This document shows positions 39,665 to 49,770 of a stretch of DNA of 64,000 nucleotides, one piece after another. Position 1 is the stretch's first letter. Each line of letters starts with the position of its first letter. Both the position numbers and the translations under genes were made by a program. The DNA comes from Helicobacter cholecystus (GTDB taxonomy: Bacteria; Campylobacterota; Campylobacteria; Campylobacterales; Helicobacteraceae), in assembly GCF_003364215.1 (NCBI RefSeq), contig NZ_NXLU01000002.1:248001-312000 (forward strand). Direction: 5' to 3'. The notes beneath the pieces were generated by a model. It saw only the letters and a list, made by a program, of their open reading frames with translations. It was not told the DNA's origin and made no database searches.

Positions 39665-40708
39665 TCAAAAACTGCAAGAAAACGCAAAACTTCCTATTGC
39701 ATGTGATCCATCTTGAGTTTTAAACTCCTTACTGCTGTAAATAATCTGATAAGTAAAGCTCATCACTCCTGAAACAATTGAAAATCCACCCACAACAGAA
39801 CCAACAAAATTTTCTAATTGTGTGTTAATGGGATAGGCACTGGATCCAAACACATTACCCTGAATGAATAGATTATGCCCTACATAAGATCCATATATTC
39901 CTGCAAAACCATATACTCCCACTCCATCGCTATACACTCTCCCACTTTCAAATCCCCAATTCTCTCCAGCAATTCCTTGAGGTAAAAATGTAGTCTTAAG
40001 ATTATAACCCATTCTAAATATCCCTCCGAGCTTTGCAAAGACATTGGCATTTCCAAAAGCTAACTCAAGTGAAGGAATCACATCAATATCAAAATAATGA
40101 CTATAAAATAGCCCATAGCGGTAAGCAAGCTCATAAGAGAGATTAAGAATCACTTCATCGCCAATTTGTGTGTCCCAGCCATTTGAAAGTCTTAAATTCA
40201 TTAAAGCATGAATCCCGTTTTGTGCTTCTTGTGCAAAAGAATATTTTCCACTCACCCCAAACCTTACACCCAAAGTTTCAAGGAAATTTTGGGTGCGATG
40301 ATGAAGTGCAAAACCAAGATTAAGATACCCTGCATAAGGATGATCACCAATTGCTGGTATTGATGCAAATTTATCAACTGGAGTATAAATGCTTTGATTA
40401 ATTGCAACTGAAAAAGAGGTATTTCCTTTAATCAAGCCAATATCCCCTAGCAACCCATAATCTCCTTCAGGCGAACTATACAATATTCCTTGTCCAGCTG
40501 TATAGTAGCGATCAATCACAGAATTAAAATAAGCATCATTTTGGCTAATTACTCCAAGATAATGTTTTTTATAAAGAGGAAGGAAGGGTGTATGTTCTTG
40601 AGATTTTTCTTTTGAAGCTTGAATAGGGTGGAGCAAATCTTCTTGTGCATTTAAAATTTGATAAATCACCAGTAAAATCAAAGTCTTTTTAAATATCCCT
40701 ACTCTCAC
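39665..40708 (-). CDS. lpxR: Lipid A 3'-O-deacylase LpxR family protein
   Basis: Outer-membrane barrel removing the 3'-acyloxyacyl chain from lipid A, which in H. pylori lowers TLR4 recognition. Signal peptide, then LGVISQNDAYFNSVIDRYYTAG (Asn/Asp active-site region, near 50-70) and DHPYAGYLNLGF, both DUF2219/LpxR signatures; final SFAFSCSF ends in Phe. 347 residues. Deacylase activity is inferred from family. Confidence 0.88.
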   Translation of the reverse strand: MRVGIFKKTLILLVIYQILNAQEDLLHPIQASKEKSQEHTPFLPLYKKHYLGVISQNDAYFNSVIDRYYTAGQGILYSSPEGDYGLLGDIGLIKGNTSFSVAINQSIYTPVDKFASIPAIGDHPYAGYLNLGFALHHRTQNFLETLGVRFGVSGKYSFAQEAQNGIHALMNLRLSNGWDTQIGDEVILNLSYELAYRYGLFYSHYFDIDVIPSLELAFGNANVFAKLGGIFRMGYNLKTTFLPQGIAGENWGFESGRVYSDGVGVYGFAGIYGSYVGHNLFIQGNVFGSSAYPINTQLENFVGSVVGGFSIVSGVMSFTYQIIYSSKEFKTQDGSHAIGSFAFSCSF

Positions 40709-40782
40709 TTAATCTCCTTATAAGGGGAATTATTAATAAAATCTAGCACTTAAGATATAAAGTGCCAATATTTGTCTGACAC

Positions 40783-41430
40783 TTATATTTTAAGATTTGT
40801 ACCCAAAAAATTCCTTTTCACCTCTTGGCAACATTTTAAGACACTAAACCCCCCTGCTGCAGGATCTAAAACGATATCTCCCTCTTGTGTGCAAGAAAGG
40901 ATTAAAGCTTTTTGCAATCCCCTAGGCTTACTGTGAGGATGAAGTATTATTTCTTCTTTAGAGAGCCTCTCACTCCATACATCACGAATATTATGAGAGT
41001 TCCAAGTGTCCTTAGCCTTTATGGGTTTTTTTTGCAAAACAAGCAAATATTCACTCTGACGTCTTGTGCGATACCCCATCCCCATTCTCCCCTTATCCCA
41101 AGTGATCAAATCCACACTTTGAAAGGTTGTATCCTCTAGCCACTCTTGGATTCCCTCACACAAGTGAAACTTATCAATCCAAAGCATTAAATAAGCACTG
41201 CTTTTAAGGGTGCGATGAATCTGGGCAATAAAATTTACAATCACTTCTTCACTCATCTGAATAAGTGTGTGCCTTCCTTTTTGCCTTTCTCCCTCATTGC
41301 CATATCTCATTTTATCTAATACACCGCGATATTGAGGATCAAAGAATGCCAATGCAATACTCTCATCTTCTACCTGAGAAAGGAGCTTTAAACCACAGAT
41401 ATCAAGAGTTTGATTAAGCAAAGATTCCAA
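40783..41430 (-). CDS. Solitary beta-class DNA methyltransferase (N4-C or N6-A)
   Basis: 215-residue amino-methyltransferase. Motif [10 protein letters not shown] (near 29, DPQY in place of DPPY) precedes the SAM motif [15 protein letters not shown] near the C-terminus, the order of the beta class. No restriction gene partner overlaps it; the DUF262 genes lie about 180 bp upstream on the same strand. Short, without a clear target-recognition insert. Target sequence unknown. Confidence 0.85.
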   Translation of the reverse strand: MESLLNQTLDICGLKLLSQVEDESIALAFFDPQYRGVLDKMRYGNEGERQKGRHTLIQMSEEVIVNFIAQIHRTLKSSAYLMLWIDKFHLCEGIQEWLEDTTFQSVDLITWDKGRMGMGYRTRRQSEYLLVLQKKPIKAKDTWNSHNIRDVWSERLSKEEIILHPHSKPRGLQKALILSCTQEGDIVLDPAAGGFSVLKCCQEVKRNFLGTNLKI

Positions 41431-41610
41431 GGTACTCCTTTGATCAAAATGAAGATAGGATTTTAACTTGAAAAGTTCTCAAATCATAAATCAATATTTC
41501 CAAAATACCACTATTAGTGCTTAAAAAGCTATCTATTTGATGATGGATTTTTGCTATAAGAAATTTTATAAATTTGACACAATTTTATTTCTCTTAATTT
41601 CTCATAAACT

Positions 41611-41827
41611 CTAGTTATGGTAATAGAATTTTATTACACTCTTATCACCCCTTAAATAAGCAATACAGAAATCCTTGATAGGAAAAAAATCAAAATCAAG
41701 CAAGGATTCTATAATTTTTTCTTGCTCGTCTACACTAAAGACTTTTTTCAACCTATCCCATTTGATAGAATCTATTTCTCTTATATTATTTGGACTGATA
41801 AGGATATGCTCTAATTTAGCTTTAAAA
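41611..41827 (-). pseudogene. C-terminal tail of the second DUF262 gene in another frame
   Basis: Immediately past the stop of the 726-residue DUF262 protein a second frame is open for about 72 codons with no stop and no convincing start; it encodes sequence like KLEHILISPNNIREID, WDRLKKVFSVDEQEK and DFCIAYLRGDKSVI. It joins the main frame if one T is added to the TTTT run at 41824-41827 (minus strand). Composition and helix pattern look like coding sequence. Reading: lost tail or slippage product. Not confirmed. Confidence 0.6.
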
Positions 41828-43991
41828 TTCTACCAAACTCATTAAAAATATTGTTACCTTTTTCAAGATTGATTGGATATTCTTTATCATCAAAGTAAAT
41901 CTTGGATTCCATACTATTGCATAAAACTTTCATATTATCTAAAGAAAAATGTGATAATAACTCAAATTTATCTCCATATTGTTTCTCACTGCATTCATAC
42001 TCCGAAACTTTTAAACCCTTATCTTTGCAATAGCAACAGAAACTGTAATCAAGTAAATCTTTTACATTTGTTGTATTTCTTAAACCAGGTAAAAGTTCAA
42101 CTTTATTGATATTATCAAAATATCGAATTCTAGAATATCTTTGAAAAACCTCTTTTCTCTCATTAAGAAAGTCAAATAGTGCTGGCTCTCCAATTAAAAG
42201 TTGCTCCCACCATTCTTTTTGTGACAAATCAGTTTGTTTGATTATTTCTCGCATTTTATCAACCAAATTTTCACCTTTAGACTTCAATAAATCATCTAAA
42301 AAATTCTTGAAATACGGTAATCTTAAATTGTTTCTGTTTCCTTTAAGAATCCAATTTAAGGCTTCCCTATCTCTAAAAATATCAGCAGGGGAATTTCCAT
42401 AAAACCAGTTCGTGCTATAAAAGCTAAAATTCCCTATACATAGAAAAGCTCTTTGAAAAAGTGTAAGATTCTTATCTAAAAATCCCTCCTTATCTAAAAT
42501 TTGCATTGTTATATCCGCATATTGCTGAAATTTATGTAGGTTTGGTTGTTTTAAAAATTCGGATTCTTCACTATAAGATTTAAAATCAAACTTTTCATCG
42601 CTAAAATCAAGGAGGAAATCCACCCAACCTTTTAAAATTTTATGCTCACTTGTTTGGTTAAGTATTTTCTCCCAATTTTCTCCTCCCTCACGACTATCCA
42701 AAATTAGTTTTGCTTTTTTTACTTCTAAAGTATAAATATTTTTATGAAATTCATAGATAGGATTGTCTATCAAGAATTGATAGATATTTTCATATCCTTG
42801 TGAAAGATGTTTAAAAAGCCTAAAAAATGAGGATATATGCTCTTCTGGGTTATCAAGACGATGATTTTCAATAAAATGCCTACTCACTCTTAAATAATCA
42901 TTAAATGCAGATTTATCAATATTCTCTACCTCTCTATTTTCTTTTACAAAAAATAAAATAGAGAAAAAATAGCAAATATCTGGATAACTCAATATTTTAT
43001 CAAAAAAGGAGGAATCCTTTATTTTTACAACCTCTTTAATTTCTAAAGTATCAAGTAAACTACACAAGCTTACCACTCTATCAAGTAATTTGATGTTTTC
43101 AACATTTTGCAAAGGTTCATAAAATTCATTTATGGGTTGGTTGGGATTTTCAATAGCTTCTTTAATGTCTTTAGATTCTATTTCTTTATTTTCCAATGCA
43201 AAAAAGAGAGTAGCATAATGGAGAAAATTACACCCTCGCGCATCAAACTTTTCTGTATTTTTACTATCAAAAAAATAATCACTCCAATTCGTATCCATAC
43301 TCTCTAAAAGTTTTTGTTCTTTAGAGATTTTAGAATCTTTTTCAATGAATGATTTAAGGTTTTCATATTTACTAAGCTGTTTGCCTCTTGCATTCATTTT
43401 GATATATAGCTCTTCACCAAGTTCAAATTTTCCCATATCAAATAAATAAAAGGTTATACTATCTAAGTTTTCTGCAAGTTTTTTAATCTCTCTTTTGCTC
43501 TTAACTTCTTCAAAAATCCAATCAAGCATATTTAACATTGCTTTAATGGTAGGGTCATTATTGAGATTTTCTGCTTTCTCAAACTCTCCACCTTTATTTC
43601 TGATGGCTTCGCTTGGTTTTTCATTTATATCAAAGTCTTTTTTTAATAAATTTTTACAAAAATTTGCAGAGCTTCTGCGAGTATTATAAGAAAACTTTGC
43701 CAACAAATCTTTTATTTGCTCCAAACAACCCGCTTTTTTATAAAGATAAAAATGCAATAGCCAAAGTGTTGTAATACGTTGTTGTCCATCAATGAGCAAA
43801 AATTTATCATTTTCTTGATAGCCATAAATAAAATCAATATGCAAGGATTGTCTTTTACCATTTAATACATTAAAGATTGCAGATAGAAACTCATTGGCGA
43901 TTTTACTTTGAGACTTCCTGCCTTGTGCATAGTCTCTTTGTAATATAGGAATTTCAATTCTATATTTTTCTAACAATTCTTTGAGATTCAT
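41811..43991 (-). CDS. DUF262 protein (second gene of GmrSD-like pair)
   Basis: 726 residues, no signal peptide. DUF262 motifs at the N-terminus: EIPILQRDYAQGR (residues 13-25) and IDGQQRITTLW (67-77), which in GmrS/ParB-like folds bind nucleotide; a long helical middle; no HNH motif seen, but a Cys-rich SFCCYCKDKG near 650. It overlaps the preceding DUF262 gene by 4 bp (ATGA), so the two are co-translated. The 3' end stops in a T4 run, with the apparent tail continuing in another frame. Confidence 0.9.
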   Translation of the reverse strand: MNLKELLEKYRIEIPILQRDYAQGRKSQSKIANEFLSAIFNVLNGKRQSLHIDFIYGYQENDKFLLIDGQQRITTLWLLHFYLYKKAGCLEQIKDLLAKFSYNTRRSSANFCKNLLKKDFDINEKPSEAIRNKGGEFEKAENLNNDPTIKAMLNMLDWIFEEVKSKREIKKLAENLDSITFYLFDMGKFELGEELYIKMNARGKQLSKYENLKSFIEKDSKISKEQKLLESMDTNWSDYFFDSKNTEKFDARGCNFLHYATLFFALENKEIESKDIKEAIENPNQPINEFYEPLQNVENIKLLDRVVSLCSLLDTLEIKEVVKIKDSSFFDKILSYPDICYFFSILFFVKENREVENIDKSAFNDYLRVSRHFIENHRLDNPEEHISSFFRLFKHLSQGYENIYQFLIDNPIYEFHKNIYTLEVKKAKLILDSREGGENWEKILNQTSEHKILKGWVDFLLDFSDEKFDFKSYSEESEFLKQPNLHKFQQYADITMQILDKEGFLDKNLTLFQRAFLCIGNFSFYSTNWFYGNSPADIFRDREALNWILKGNRNNLRLPYFKNFLDDLLKSKGENLVDKMREIIKQTDLSQKEWWEQLLIGEPALFDFLNERKEVFQRYSRIRYFDNINKVELLPGLRNTTNVKDLLDYSFCCYCKDKGLKVSEYECSEKQYGDKFELLSHFSLDNMKVLCNSMESKIYFDDKEYPINLEKGNNIFNEFGRILKLN

Positions 43992-45664
43992 TTATTCTCC
44001 TTTGTGTATCTTTTTAAAGACTCTTTAATGGCTGCAAGATAATCCTCTTGGTCTTTTTGTTCAAAAATATCAGGATTACTCTTGTTTTCAGAAAATACTT
44101 TTTCAAACACTTTTCTTGTAGCAATGGGAATGAGTTTGTCCTGTTCGCCGAGTTTCTGTATTGCTTTGCGTTTTTGACTAAATATTTGATTACCAATTTG
44201 ACTATTTGACTCTTTATCAAGCAATGTGAGATTTTGGATTGTATGTAAAGTATCATCATCTTTAAAATTTTCATCAATGCTTCTAAATAATTCATCAGTA
44301 AGGTTCTCTTCCTCTATACTTTTCTTAATATCCTCTTCAAGTTTAGTATCATCAATATATAGCAAAGTTTCTTGGAGCCACTCAATAATGTTTTGAATCT
44401 TTTTACCCTTTATAGCCTCTTTGATACTTTTAGAATTTTGAGCGTAAATATGCTCTAAACTCCATTGCTCCAGCACAAAACGATTGAATTTAAAATATTC
44501 ATTGGAGCTTTCCTCACGAATAAGATATTCCAAATTAAAAAGTAAGAGAATCTCTTTTATTTTTGCATCATCTTTTTTATACCGTAGTTGCTCTATATTT
44601 TCAATCTTTGAAATTTTATTTTGAATCATCTTTAAAAGACTTTGTGAAAACGATTCTTTGTTGGTATCATTTTTCCATTCTTTATAGAGGGAATAAATAT
44701 TTTCTCCACTTAAAATCAAAAATCCAAGATAGTGGAAAATTTCTCTATCTATTTTGTCATTTCCTTGTCCGCTTGCAAAGCCAGAGAGTGTATTGATCGC
44801 GTTCTCTAATTCATTCCATTGATTATTGAGTGTCCCATCTTTATAGCATTTGTAAAAATACTCAAACAAATTATTTGAGGGAGGAACAAGTGATTTTAAA
44901 TATGCCTCAATTCGTTGGATATCATCTTTTAGGATTTTATTTTCTATATCTTCTTTCTCATTAATTTTATTTAACACACAATACCTAAAATCCCTATTTT
45001 CTCTCGCTTCAATTTCGCTTTGATACCAAAGTTCTGCCCTATCTTTTAAATCATCAGAATCTAATTTATCATTTTTGCTCAAAAATAAAGCTTTAACATT
45101 TTCCGCTTCAACTAAAGGGATTTTTCCAATATTCAGGCGAATAAAAACTTCATTTTCATTTTCTTTGGGGGCTATTTCATACCAGAGGACTTTACATTTA
45201 TTGAGCAATATCTCTAAGAATTTATTTTTGTCAATGCTTTTATTGTTAAAAAAATCTTGTATAACTTCATAAGCTTTATGAAAATGGTAAAAATCTATGT
45301 TTTCAATTTCTTCTTGAGTTTTATCTTTAATATTTTTCAAAAAATCAGTGCTCTTGAGACGAGTTTCATAGGAAATATTAAAGAAATCTTTATTTTCAAG
45401 GAATTTTATGATTAAAAATATTGTCGTTAGCCTTTGTTGTCCATCAATGATTCTATATTCTTTATTATTACTTTTCATAACCACAGGTTGTAAGCAATAA
45501 AAATCAGGTTGATTCTGCATTTGTGTAAAATCCCAAATATCTTGCAGTAAAGCTTGAATCTCCCTCTCACCCCAACGATAACCTCTTTGATAACTTGGGA
45601 CAATAAAATTTTTACCCTCAAGATTTGCAATAGCTCTTAAAGACTGATCTTGTTGCTCACTCAT
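43988..45664 (-). CDS. DUF262-DUF1524 (GmrSD-like) nuclease
   Basis: 558 residues. N-terminal DUF262 with FIVPSYQRGYRWGE (residues about 20-33) and IIDGQQRLTTIF (72-83), and a C-terminal DUF1524/HNH-type region with WSLEHIYAQNS (Glu404-His405), then IQNLTLLDKESNSQIGNQIF-type Asn residues (from about 477) and SQKRKAI. This architecture is that of GmrSD type IV enzymes, which attack modified phage DNA. It is 25 bp after guaA and overlaps the second DUF262 gene. Defence role is inference. Confidence 0.9.
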   Translation of the reverse strand: MSEQQDQSLRAIANLEGKNFIVPSYQRGYRWGEREIQALLQDIWDFTQMQNQPDFYCLQPVVMKSNNKEYRIIDGQQRLTTIFLIIKFLENKDFFNISYETRLKSTDFLKNIKDKTQEEIENIDFYHFHKAYEVIQDFFNNKSIDKNKFLEILLNKCKVLWYEIAPKENENEVFIRLNIGKIPLVEAENVKALFLSKNDKLDSDDLKDRAELWYQSEIEARENRDFRYCVLNKINEKEDIENKILKDDIQRIEAYLKSLVPPSNNLFEYFYKCYKDGTLNNQWNELENAINTLSGFASGQGNDKIDREIFHYLGFLILSGENIYSLYKEWKNDTNKESFSQSLLKMIQNKISKIENIEQLRYKKDDAKIKEILLLFNLEYLIREESSNEYFKFNRFVLEQWSLEHIYAQNSKSIKEAIKGKKIQNIIEWLQETLLYIDDTKLEEDIKKSIEEENLTDELFRSIDENFKDDDTLHTIQNLTLLDKESNSQIGNQIFSQKRKAIQKLGEQDKLIPIATRKVFEKVFSENKSNPDIFEQKDQEDYLAAIKESLKRYTKENK

Positions 45665-45689
45665 TTTTATTCCTTAACAATAAAATAAT

Positions 45690-47237
45690 CTACTCCCACT
45701 CAATCGTGCCTGGGGGTTTGCTTGTAATATCATAGACTACGCGATTAATGCCCTCTACTTCATTGATAATTCGATTAGAAATTTTTTCAAGTAATTCATG
45801 TGGGAGATGAGCAAAGGTCGCCGTCATTCCATCAAGTGCTTCCACCGCACGCACACAAATTGTATTATCATAAGTGCGATTATCCCCCATTACCCCGACA
45901 CTCTTAACATTTAAAAGCACACAAAATGCCTGCCATACCCTATTATAATACCCACTGCTATGAAGCTCTTGAAGGAATATCCTATCAGCTTTTCTAAGAA
46001 GTTCCAAATCTTCCTCATTCACCTCACCCATAATCCTAATTGCCAAACCAGGTCCTGGGAATGGATGGCGCATGAGCATAGTTTCTGGCATTCCCAACTC
46101 TCGTCCCAAAGCACGAACTTCATCTTTAAAAAGCTCTCTAAGAGGTTCAATAAGCTCAAATTTCATCCAGTCAGGCAATCCCCCAACATTATGATGAGAT
46201 TTGATTGTTTTACTTGGACCTTTTACGCTCACAGATTCAATGACATCAGGATAGAGTGTGCCTTGAGCAAGGAATTTGATCTCACCTTGAGCATTATGTT
46301 TTTTTGCCTCTGCTTCAAAAACTTCAATAAAAGTTTCACCAATAATTTTTCTCTTCATCTCAGGATCGCGCACACCTTTAAGTTTGCTCAAGAAAATTTC
46401 TCTTGCATCCACAGTAATAAGAGGCACACCTAAATTTTCTCTAAACATCTGTTCTACTGCTTCTCTCTCATCAGCCCTAAGCAATCCATGATCAACAAAT
46501 ACAGGAATGACTCTCTCCCCAATTGCACGATAAAGTAAAGTGGCTACAACACTTGAATCTACTCCACCACTCACTGCACAAAGCACTTTTCCCTCTTTGA
46601 TAATTTCACGCAATTTTGCAATTTCTGATTGAGCAAAATTATGCATACTCCAATTGGATTGGCACTTACAGATAGAGAGTGCAAAGTTTTTAAGCATTTC
46701 TCCCCCACACTCGCTATGAACAACCTCGGGATGATATTGAATTGCATAAATTTTTCTAGTAAAGTCGGCAATTGCGCAATAATGTGTATTTCCACTTCTT
46801 GCTAATTCAACAAAACCTTGTGGAATCTTCTCTACCTTATCAGCATGACTCATCCATACAATGCTTTTATCCTTAATCCCCTCAAGCATACCTTCAGCTT
46901 GAATAATCTCTAGCTCTGCTTTACCAAATTCTTGCTCATGGGCACGTACAACTTTTCCTCCAAAAAAATCAGCAATGTATTGCATCCCATAGCAAATCCC
47001 AAGGATTGGAATTCCTAGCTCAAAAATACCTTCATCTGGTTTATATGCCCCTTCTTCATACACACTTGCTGGTCCACCACTCAAGATAATACCCCTAGGA
47101 TTTTTAATGCTAATATTTTGCAGAGATTCAAAATAAGGAACAATTTCAGTATAAACCCCAAACTCGCGCAGTCTTCTTGCAATAAGTTGAGTGTATTGAC
47201 TTCCAAAGTCCAAAACTAAAATTTCAACTTGATTCAT
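45690..47237 (-). CDS. guaA: GMP synthase (glutamine-hydrolysing)
   Basis: Amidates XMP to GMP. Class I glutaminase with [14 protein letters not shown], catalytic Cys in GICYGMQYI (near residue 81), HPEVVHSE, and the PP-loop ATP pyrophosphatase with [14 protein letters not shown] (near 222), then the dimerisation domain ending [13 protein letters not shown]. 515 residues. Upstream of the DUF262 pair on the same strand, so they may share its transcript. Confidence 0.97.
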   Translation of the reverse strand: MNQVEILVLDFGSQYTQLIARRLREFGVYTEIVPYFESLQNISIKNPRGIILSGGPASVYEEGAYKPDEGIFELGIPILGICYGMQYIADFFGGKVVRAHEQEFGKAELEIIQAEGMLEGIKDKSIVWMSHADKVEKIPQGFVELARSGNTHYCAIADFTRKIYAIQYHPEVVHSECGGEMLKNFALSICKCQSNWSMHNFAQSEIAKLREIIKEGKVLCAVSGGVDSSVVATLLYRAIGERVIPVFVDHGLLRADEREAVEQMFRENLGVPLITVDAREIFLSKLKGVRDPEMKRKIIGETFIEVFEAEAKKHNAQGEIKFLAQGTLYPDVIESVSVKGPSKTIKSHHNVGGLPDWMKFELIEPLRELFKDEVRALGRELGMPETMLMRHPFPGPGLAIRIMGEVNEEDLELLRKADRIFLQELHSSGYYNRVWQAFCVLLNVKSVGVMGDNRTYDNTICVRAVEALDGMTATFAHLPHELLEKISNRIINEVEGINRVVYDITSKPPGTIEWE

Positions 47238-47411
47238 TTCACACCTTTTAAAACTTCTTAGTTTTAAATTATAGAAAAACTTACAGGGATTTTGAGATTT
47301 TTTACTCTAAAAAAATCCTATTTAACCTAAAATCTAAAAGTTTGTATTTAATTTTAATTTATTTTGATTCTTTAATATTAATAACCTAAAGTTATAGATA
47401 AAGGATATAAA

Positions 47412-48077
47412 ATGAAATTAAGAACCCTAGCCTTATCAGTTTTGCTGACTTCTCTCACATTTGCTTCTACGCATTCACAGCACACACATCACAATGAAGG
47501 ACATACACAAAATAAACTATGCGATATCTCAATGATTAAGCAAAGTGCCAACACGCCAAGCCAAAAAGTTAATGCATTAATGCATACACCAATGATGTGT
47601 AGCCCTTGGGTTGAGAGCAAAAATATTGAAATTGATTATCTTAGCAACATGATCCCCCACCATCAAGGTGCCATTCTCTCCTCTGAAGAGTTCTTAAAAT
47701 ATACAAAGAATCCAGAACTCATTAAAATTGCTCAAGAAATTATTCAAACACAAAAGAAAGAGATTAAAGATTTTCATCACTTACTTGAAACAATAGATAA
47801 AAAAGAAAGCCCAAACTATGAAATCTTTACTCAAGAAGCAAAAGAAGATATGCATAAAATGATGAAAGCAATGGGGATTGAAAATGATTCAAAAGATGTG
47901 GAAATAGACTATATGCAATCAATGATTGCACATCATCAAGGTGCTATTGATGCTTCAAAACAGGTTTTAAAATATACAAAAAATCAAGAAATCATTAAAG
48001 TAGCAAATGAGATTATCTCTGCACAAGAGAAAGAAATTCAACAATTTCAACAATTGCTTAAGAATAAGAGAGGATAA
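47412..48077 (+). CDS. Secreted tandem DUF305 protein, His/Met-rich
   Basis: 221 residues: signal peptide (to about residue 19), a His-rich segment (SQHTHHNEGHTQ) that looks metal-binding, then two DUF305 units, each with a Met-x-His-His-Gln-Gly core: IDYLSNMIPHHQGAILSSEEF (first, near 77) and IDYMQSMIAHHQGAIDASKQ (second, near 175). DUF305 domains adopt a ferritin-like four-helix fold; some bind copper. Copper or metal handling in the periplasm is inference. Followed by a strong hairpin. Confidence 0.88.
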   Translation: MKLRTLALSVLLTSLTFASTHSQHTHHNEGHTQNKLCDISMIKQSANTPSQKVNALMHTPMMCSPWVESKNIEIDYLSNMIPHHQGAILSSEEFLKYTKNPELIKIAQEIIQTQKKEIKDFHHLLETIDKKESPNYEIFTQEAKEDMHKMMKAMGIENDSKDVEIDYMQSMIAHHQGAIDASKQVLKYTKNQEIIKVANEIISAQEKEIQQFQQLLKNKRG

Positions 48078-48088
48078 CCTCTCTTATT
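48063..48088. terminator. Bidirectional terminator between DUF305 gene and ABC-F gene
   Basis: Perfect 11-bp stem (AATAAGAGAGG / CCTCTCTTATT), 4-nt loop ATAA that contains the TAA stop of the DUF305 gene, followed on the plus strand by TATTTTTCTC. The ABC-F stop (48084-48086) falls in the right arm, so it serves both convergent genes. Confidence 0.8.
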
Positions 48089-49685
48089 TATTTTTCTCTA
48101 AATATTCCTCATAGCTCCCTCTAAAATCAATAACCTCTGCTCCATCTTTACCAAACTTTAATTCAATGATACGATTAGCATAAGCATCAATAAGCTCTCG
48201 ATCATGGCTAACACAAATTACATTTCCATTAAACTTATAGAGTGCTTCACCTAATGCAATAATACTTTCAAGATCAAGATGGTTTGTAGGCTCATCGAGT
48301 ATAAGAAAATTTCCACCCTCAAGCATAAGCTTACTGAGCATCATTCGATGTTTCTCTCCTCCACTTAAGGCATTAATACTCTTCTCTTGCTCCTCTCCAC
48401 TAAAAAGCATTCTTCCAAGATTGCTTCTAATTTCATTGCTGTCTGCTTTTTTATCAAAACCTCTTAACCACTCATAAAGTGTTTCCTCTCCCCTAATCTC
48501 CTCACTCACATTTTGAGGAAAATAACCTCTTTGTGTAGTTACACCCCACTTCACATTTCCACACTGTGGTTTTATCTCCTCTACTAAAATTTTGCAAAGT
48601 GTGCTTTTACCTACACCATTTGCACCAATTAAAGCGATTTTATCCCCTGGCAAAATCTTTAAGCTCACATCATTAAGCACCTTTTTATCCCCATAACAAT
48701 GGCTTATCCCTTCGCATTCTAATGCCTCATTTCCAATTGTTCTTTTGGGCTTAAACACAATGCTAGGATCTCTTCTTGAACTCACTGCTAAAGCTTGAAT
48801 ATCTAGCTTTTCAAGTTGTTTTTGACGTGAAGTGGCTTGTTTAGCCTTACTTGCATTGGCACTAAACCTGGCAATAAAATTTTCAAGTTCTTCTTTTTCT
48901 TTAAGTTTTTTATTTCTCTCAGCTTCTTGTTGCTTTGCAATTAGTGTTGAGGCAATATACCAATCATCATAATTTCCACTAAACTCTCTTACTCCACCAA
49001 AATCTACATCTAAAATATGCGTACAAACCTCATTTAAAAAATGACGATCATGGCTGATAACTACCATTGTGCCTTCGTGACGTTTTAGATTTTCTTCAAG
49101 CCAAGAAATAGAACTAAGATCAAGATTATTTGTAGGCTCATCAAGAAAAAGAATATCAGGTTTAGGGAAAAGTACTTGTGCAAGGAGGATTTTGAATTTA
49201 TCTCCTCCTGTAAGTGTGCTCATGAGTTCATCATGCTTAGAGGAAGGAAAACCTAAATCCTGTAAGATCTTTTCAATCACTACATCATATTCATACATTG
49301 GATCTTCTTCAGCACAGATAATTTCTAACTCCCCTAGCCGTTCATTGACTTTTTCATCACTCAAATCCCCCTGCATATAGAGCTTTTCTTTTTCTTTGAC
49401 TGCATCATAAAGGCGCTTATTGCCAATTAAAACTGCATCCTTAAGACTAAGATCTTCAAATGCATATTGATTTTGCCCTAATACTCCAAGACGTGCATGA
49501 GGATTGATAATCACCTCTCCGCTACTGGCCTCATATTCTCCACTAAGTATTTTTAAAAGTGTGGATTTTCCTGCACCATTTGCACCAATGAGTCCGTATC
49601 GCTTTCCACTGTCAAGCTTGATATTGACATTTTCAAAGAGTTTTTTAGTTGCATATCGCATTGTAAGATTTATCGTTTGTAACAT
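48084..49685 (-). CDS. ABC-F family ATPase (YbiT/EttA-like)
   Basis: 533-residue ribosome-associated ATPase with two ABC cassettes and no transmembrane segment. Walker A GLIGANGAGKSTLL (near 32) and ALIGANGVGKSTL (near 340); signatures LTGGDKFKILLAQ and LSGGEKHRMMLS; Walker B ILFLDEPTNNLDL and LILDEPTNHLDL; P-site linker in between with Lys-rich helix KEKEELENFIARF. Paralogues modulate translation elongation or resistance; this one is nearest YbiT by length. 85 bp downstream of the radical-SAM pseudogene. Confidence 0.94.
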   Translation of the reverse strand: MLQTINLTMRYATKKLFENVNIKLDSGKRYGLIGANGAGKSTLLKILSGEYEASSGEVIINPHARLGVLGQNQYAFEDLSLKDAVLIGNKRLYDAVKEKEKLYMQGDLSDEKVNERLGELEIICAEEDPMYEYDVVIEKILQDLGFPSSKHDELMSTLTGGDKFKILLAQVLFPKPDILFLDEPTNNLDLSSISWLEENLKRHEGTMVVISHDRHFLNEVCTHILDVDFGGVREFSGNYDDWYIASTLIAKQQEAERNKKLKEKEELENFIARFSANASKAKQATSRQKQLEKLDIQALAVSSRRDPSIVFKPKRTIGNEALECEGISHCYGDKKVLNDVSLKILPGDKIALIGANGVGKSTLCKILVEEIKPQCGNVKWGVTTQRGYFPQNVSEEIRGEETLYEWLRGFDKKADSNEIRSNLGRMLFSGEEQEKSINALSGGEKHRMMLSKLMLEGGNFLILDEPTNHLDLESIIALGEALYKFNGNVICVSHDRELIDAYANRIIELKFGKDGAEVIDFRGSYEEYLEKNK

Positions 49686-49770
49686 TCCAAATCCTTAAGA
49701 GGAGTTATAAGGGAAAAATTATAAATGATTTTAGAGATTATTTCAATCCTTATTCCTTTTCTCTCTTCCT

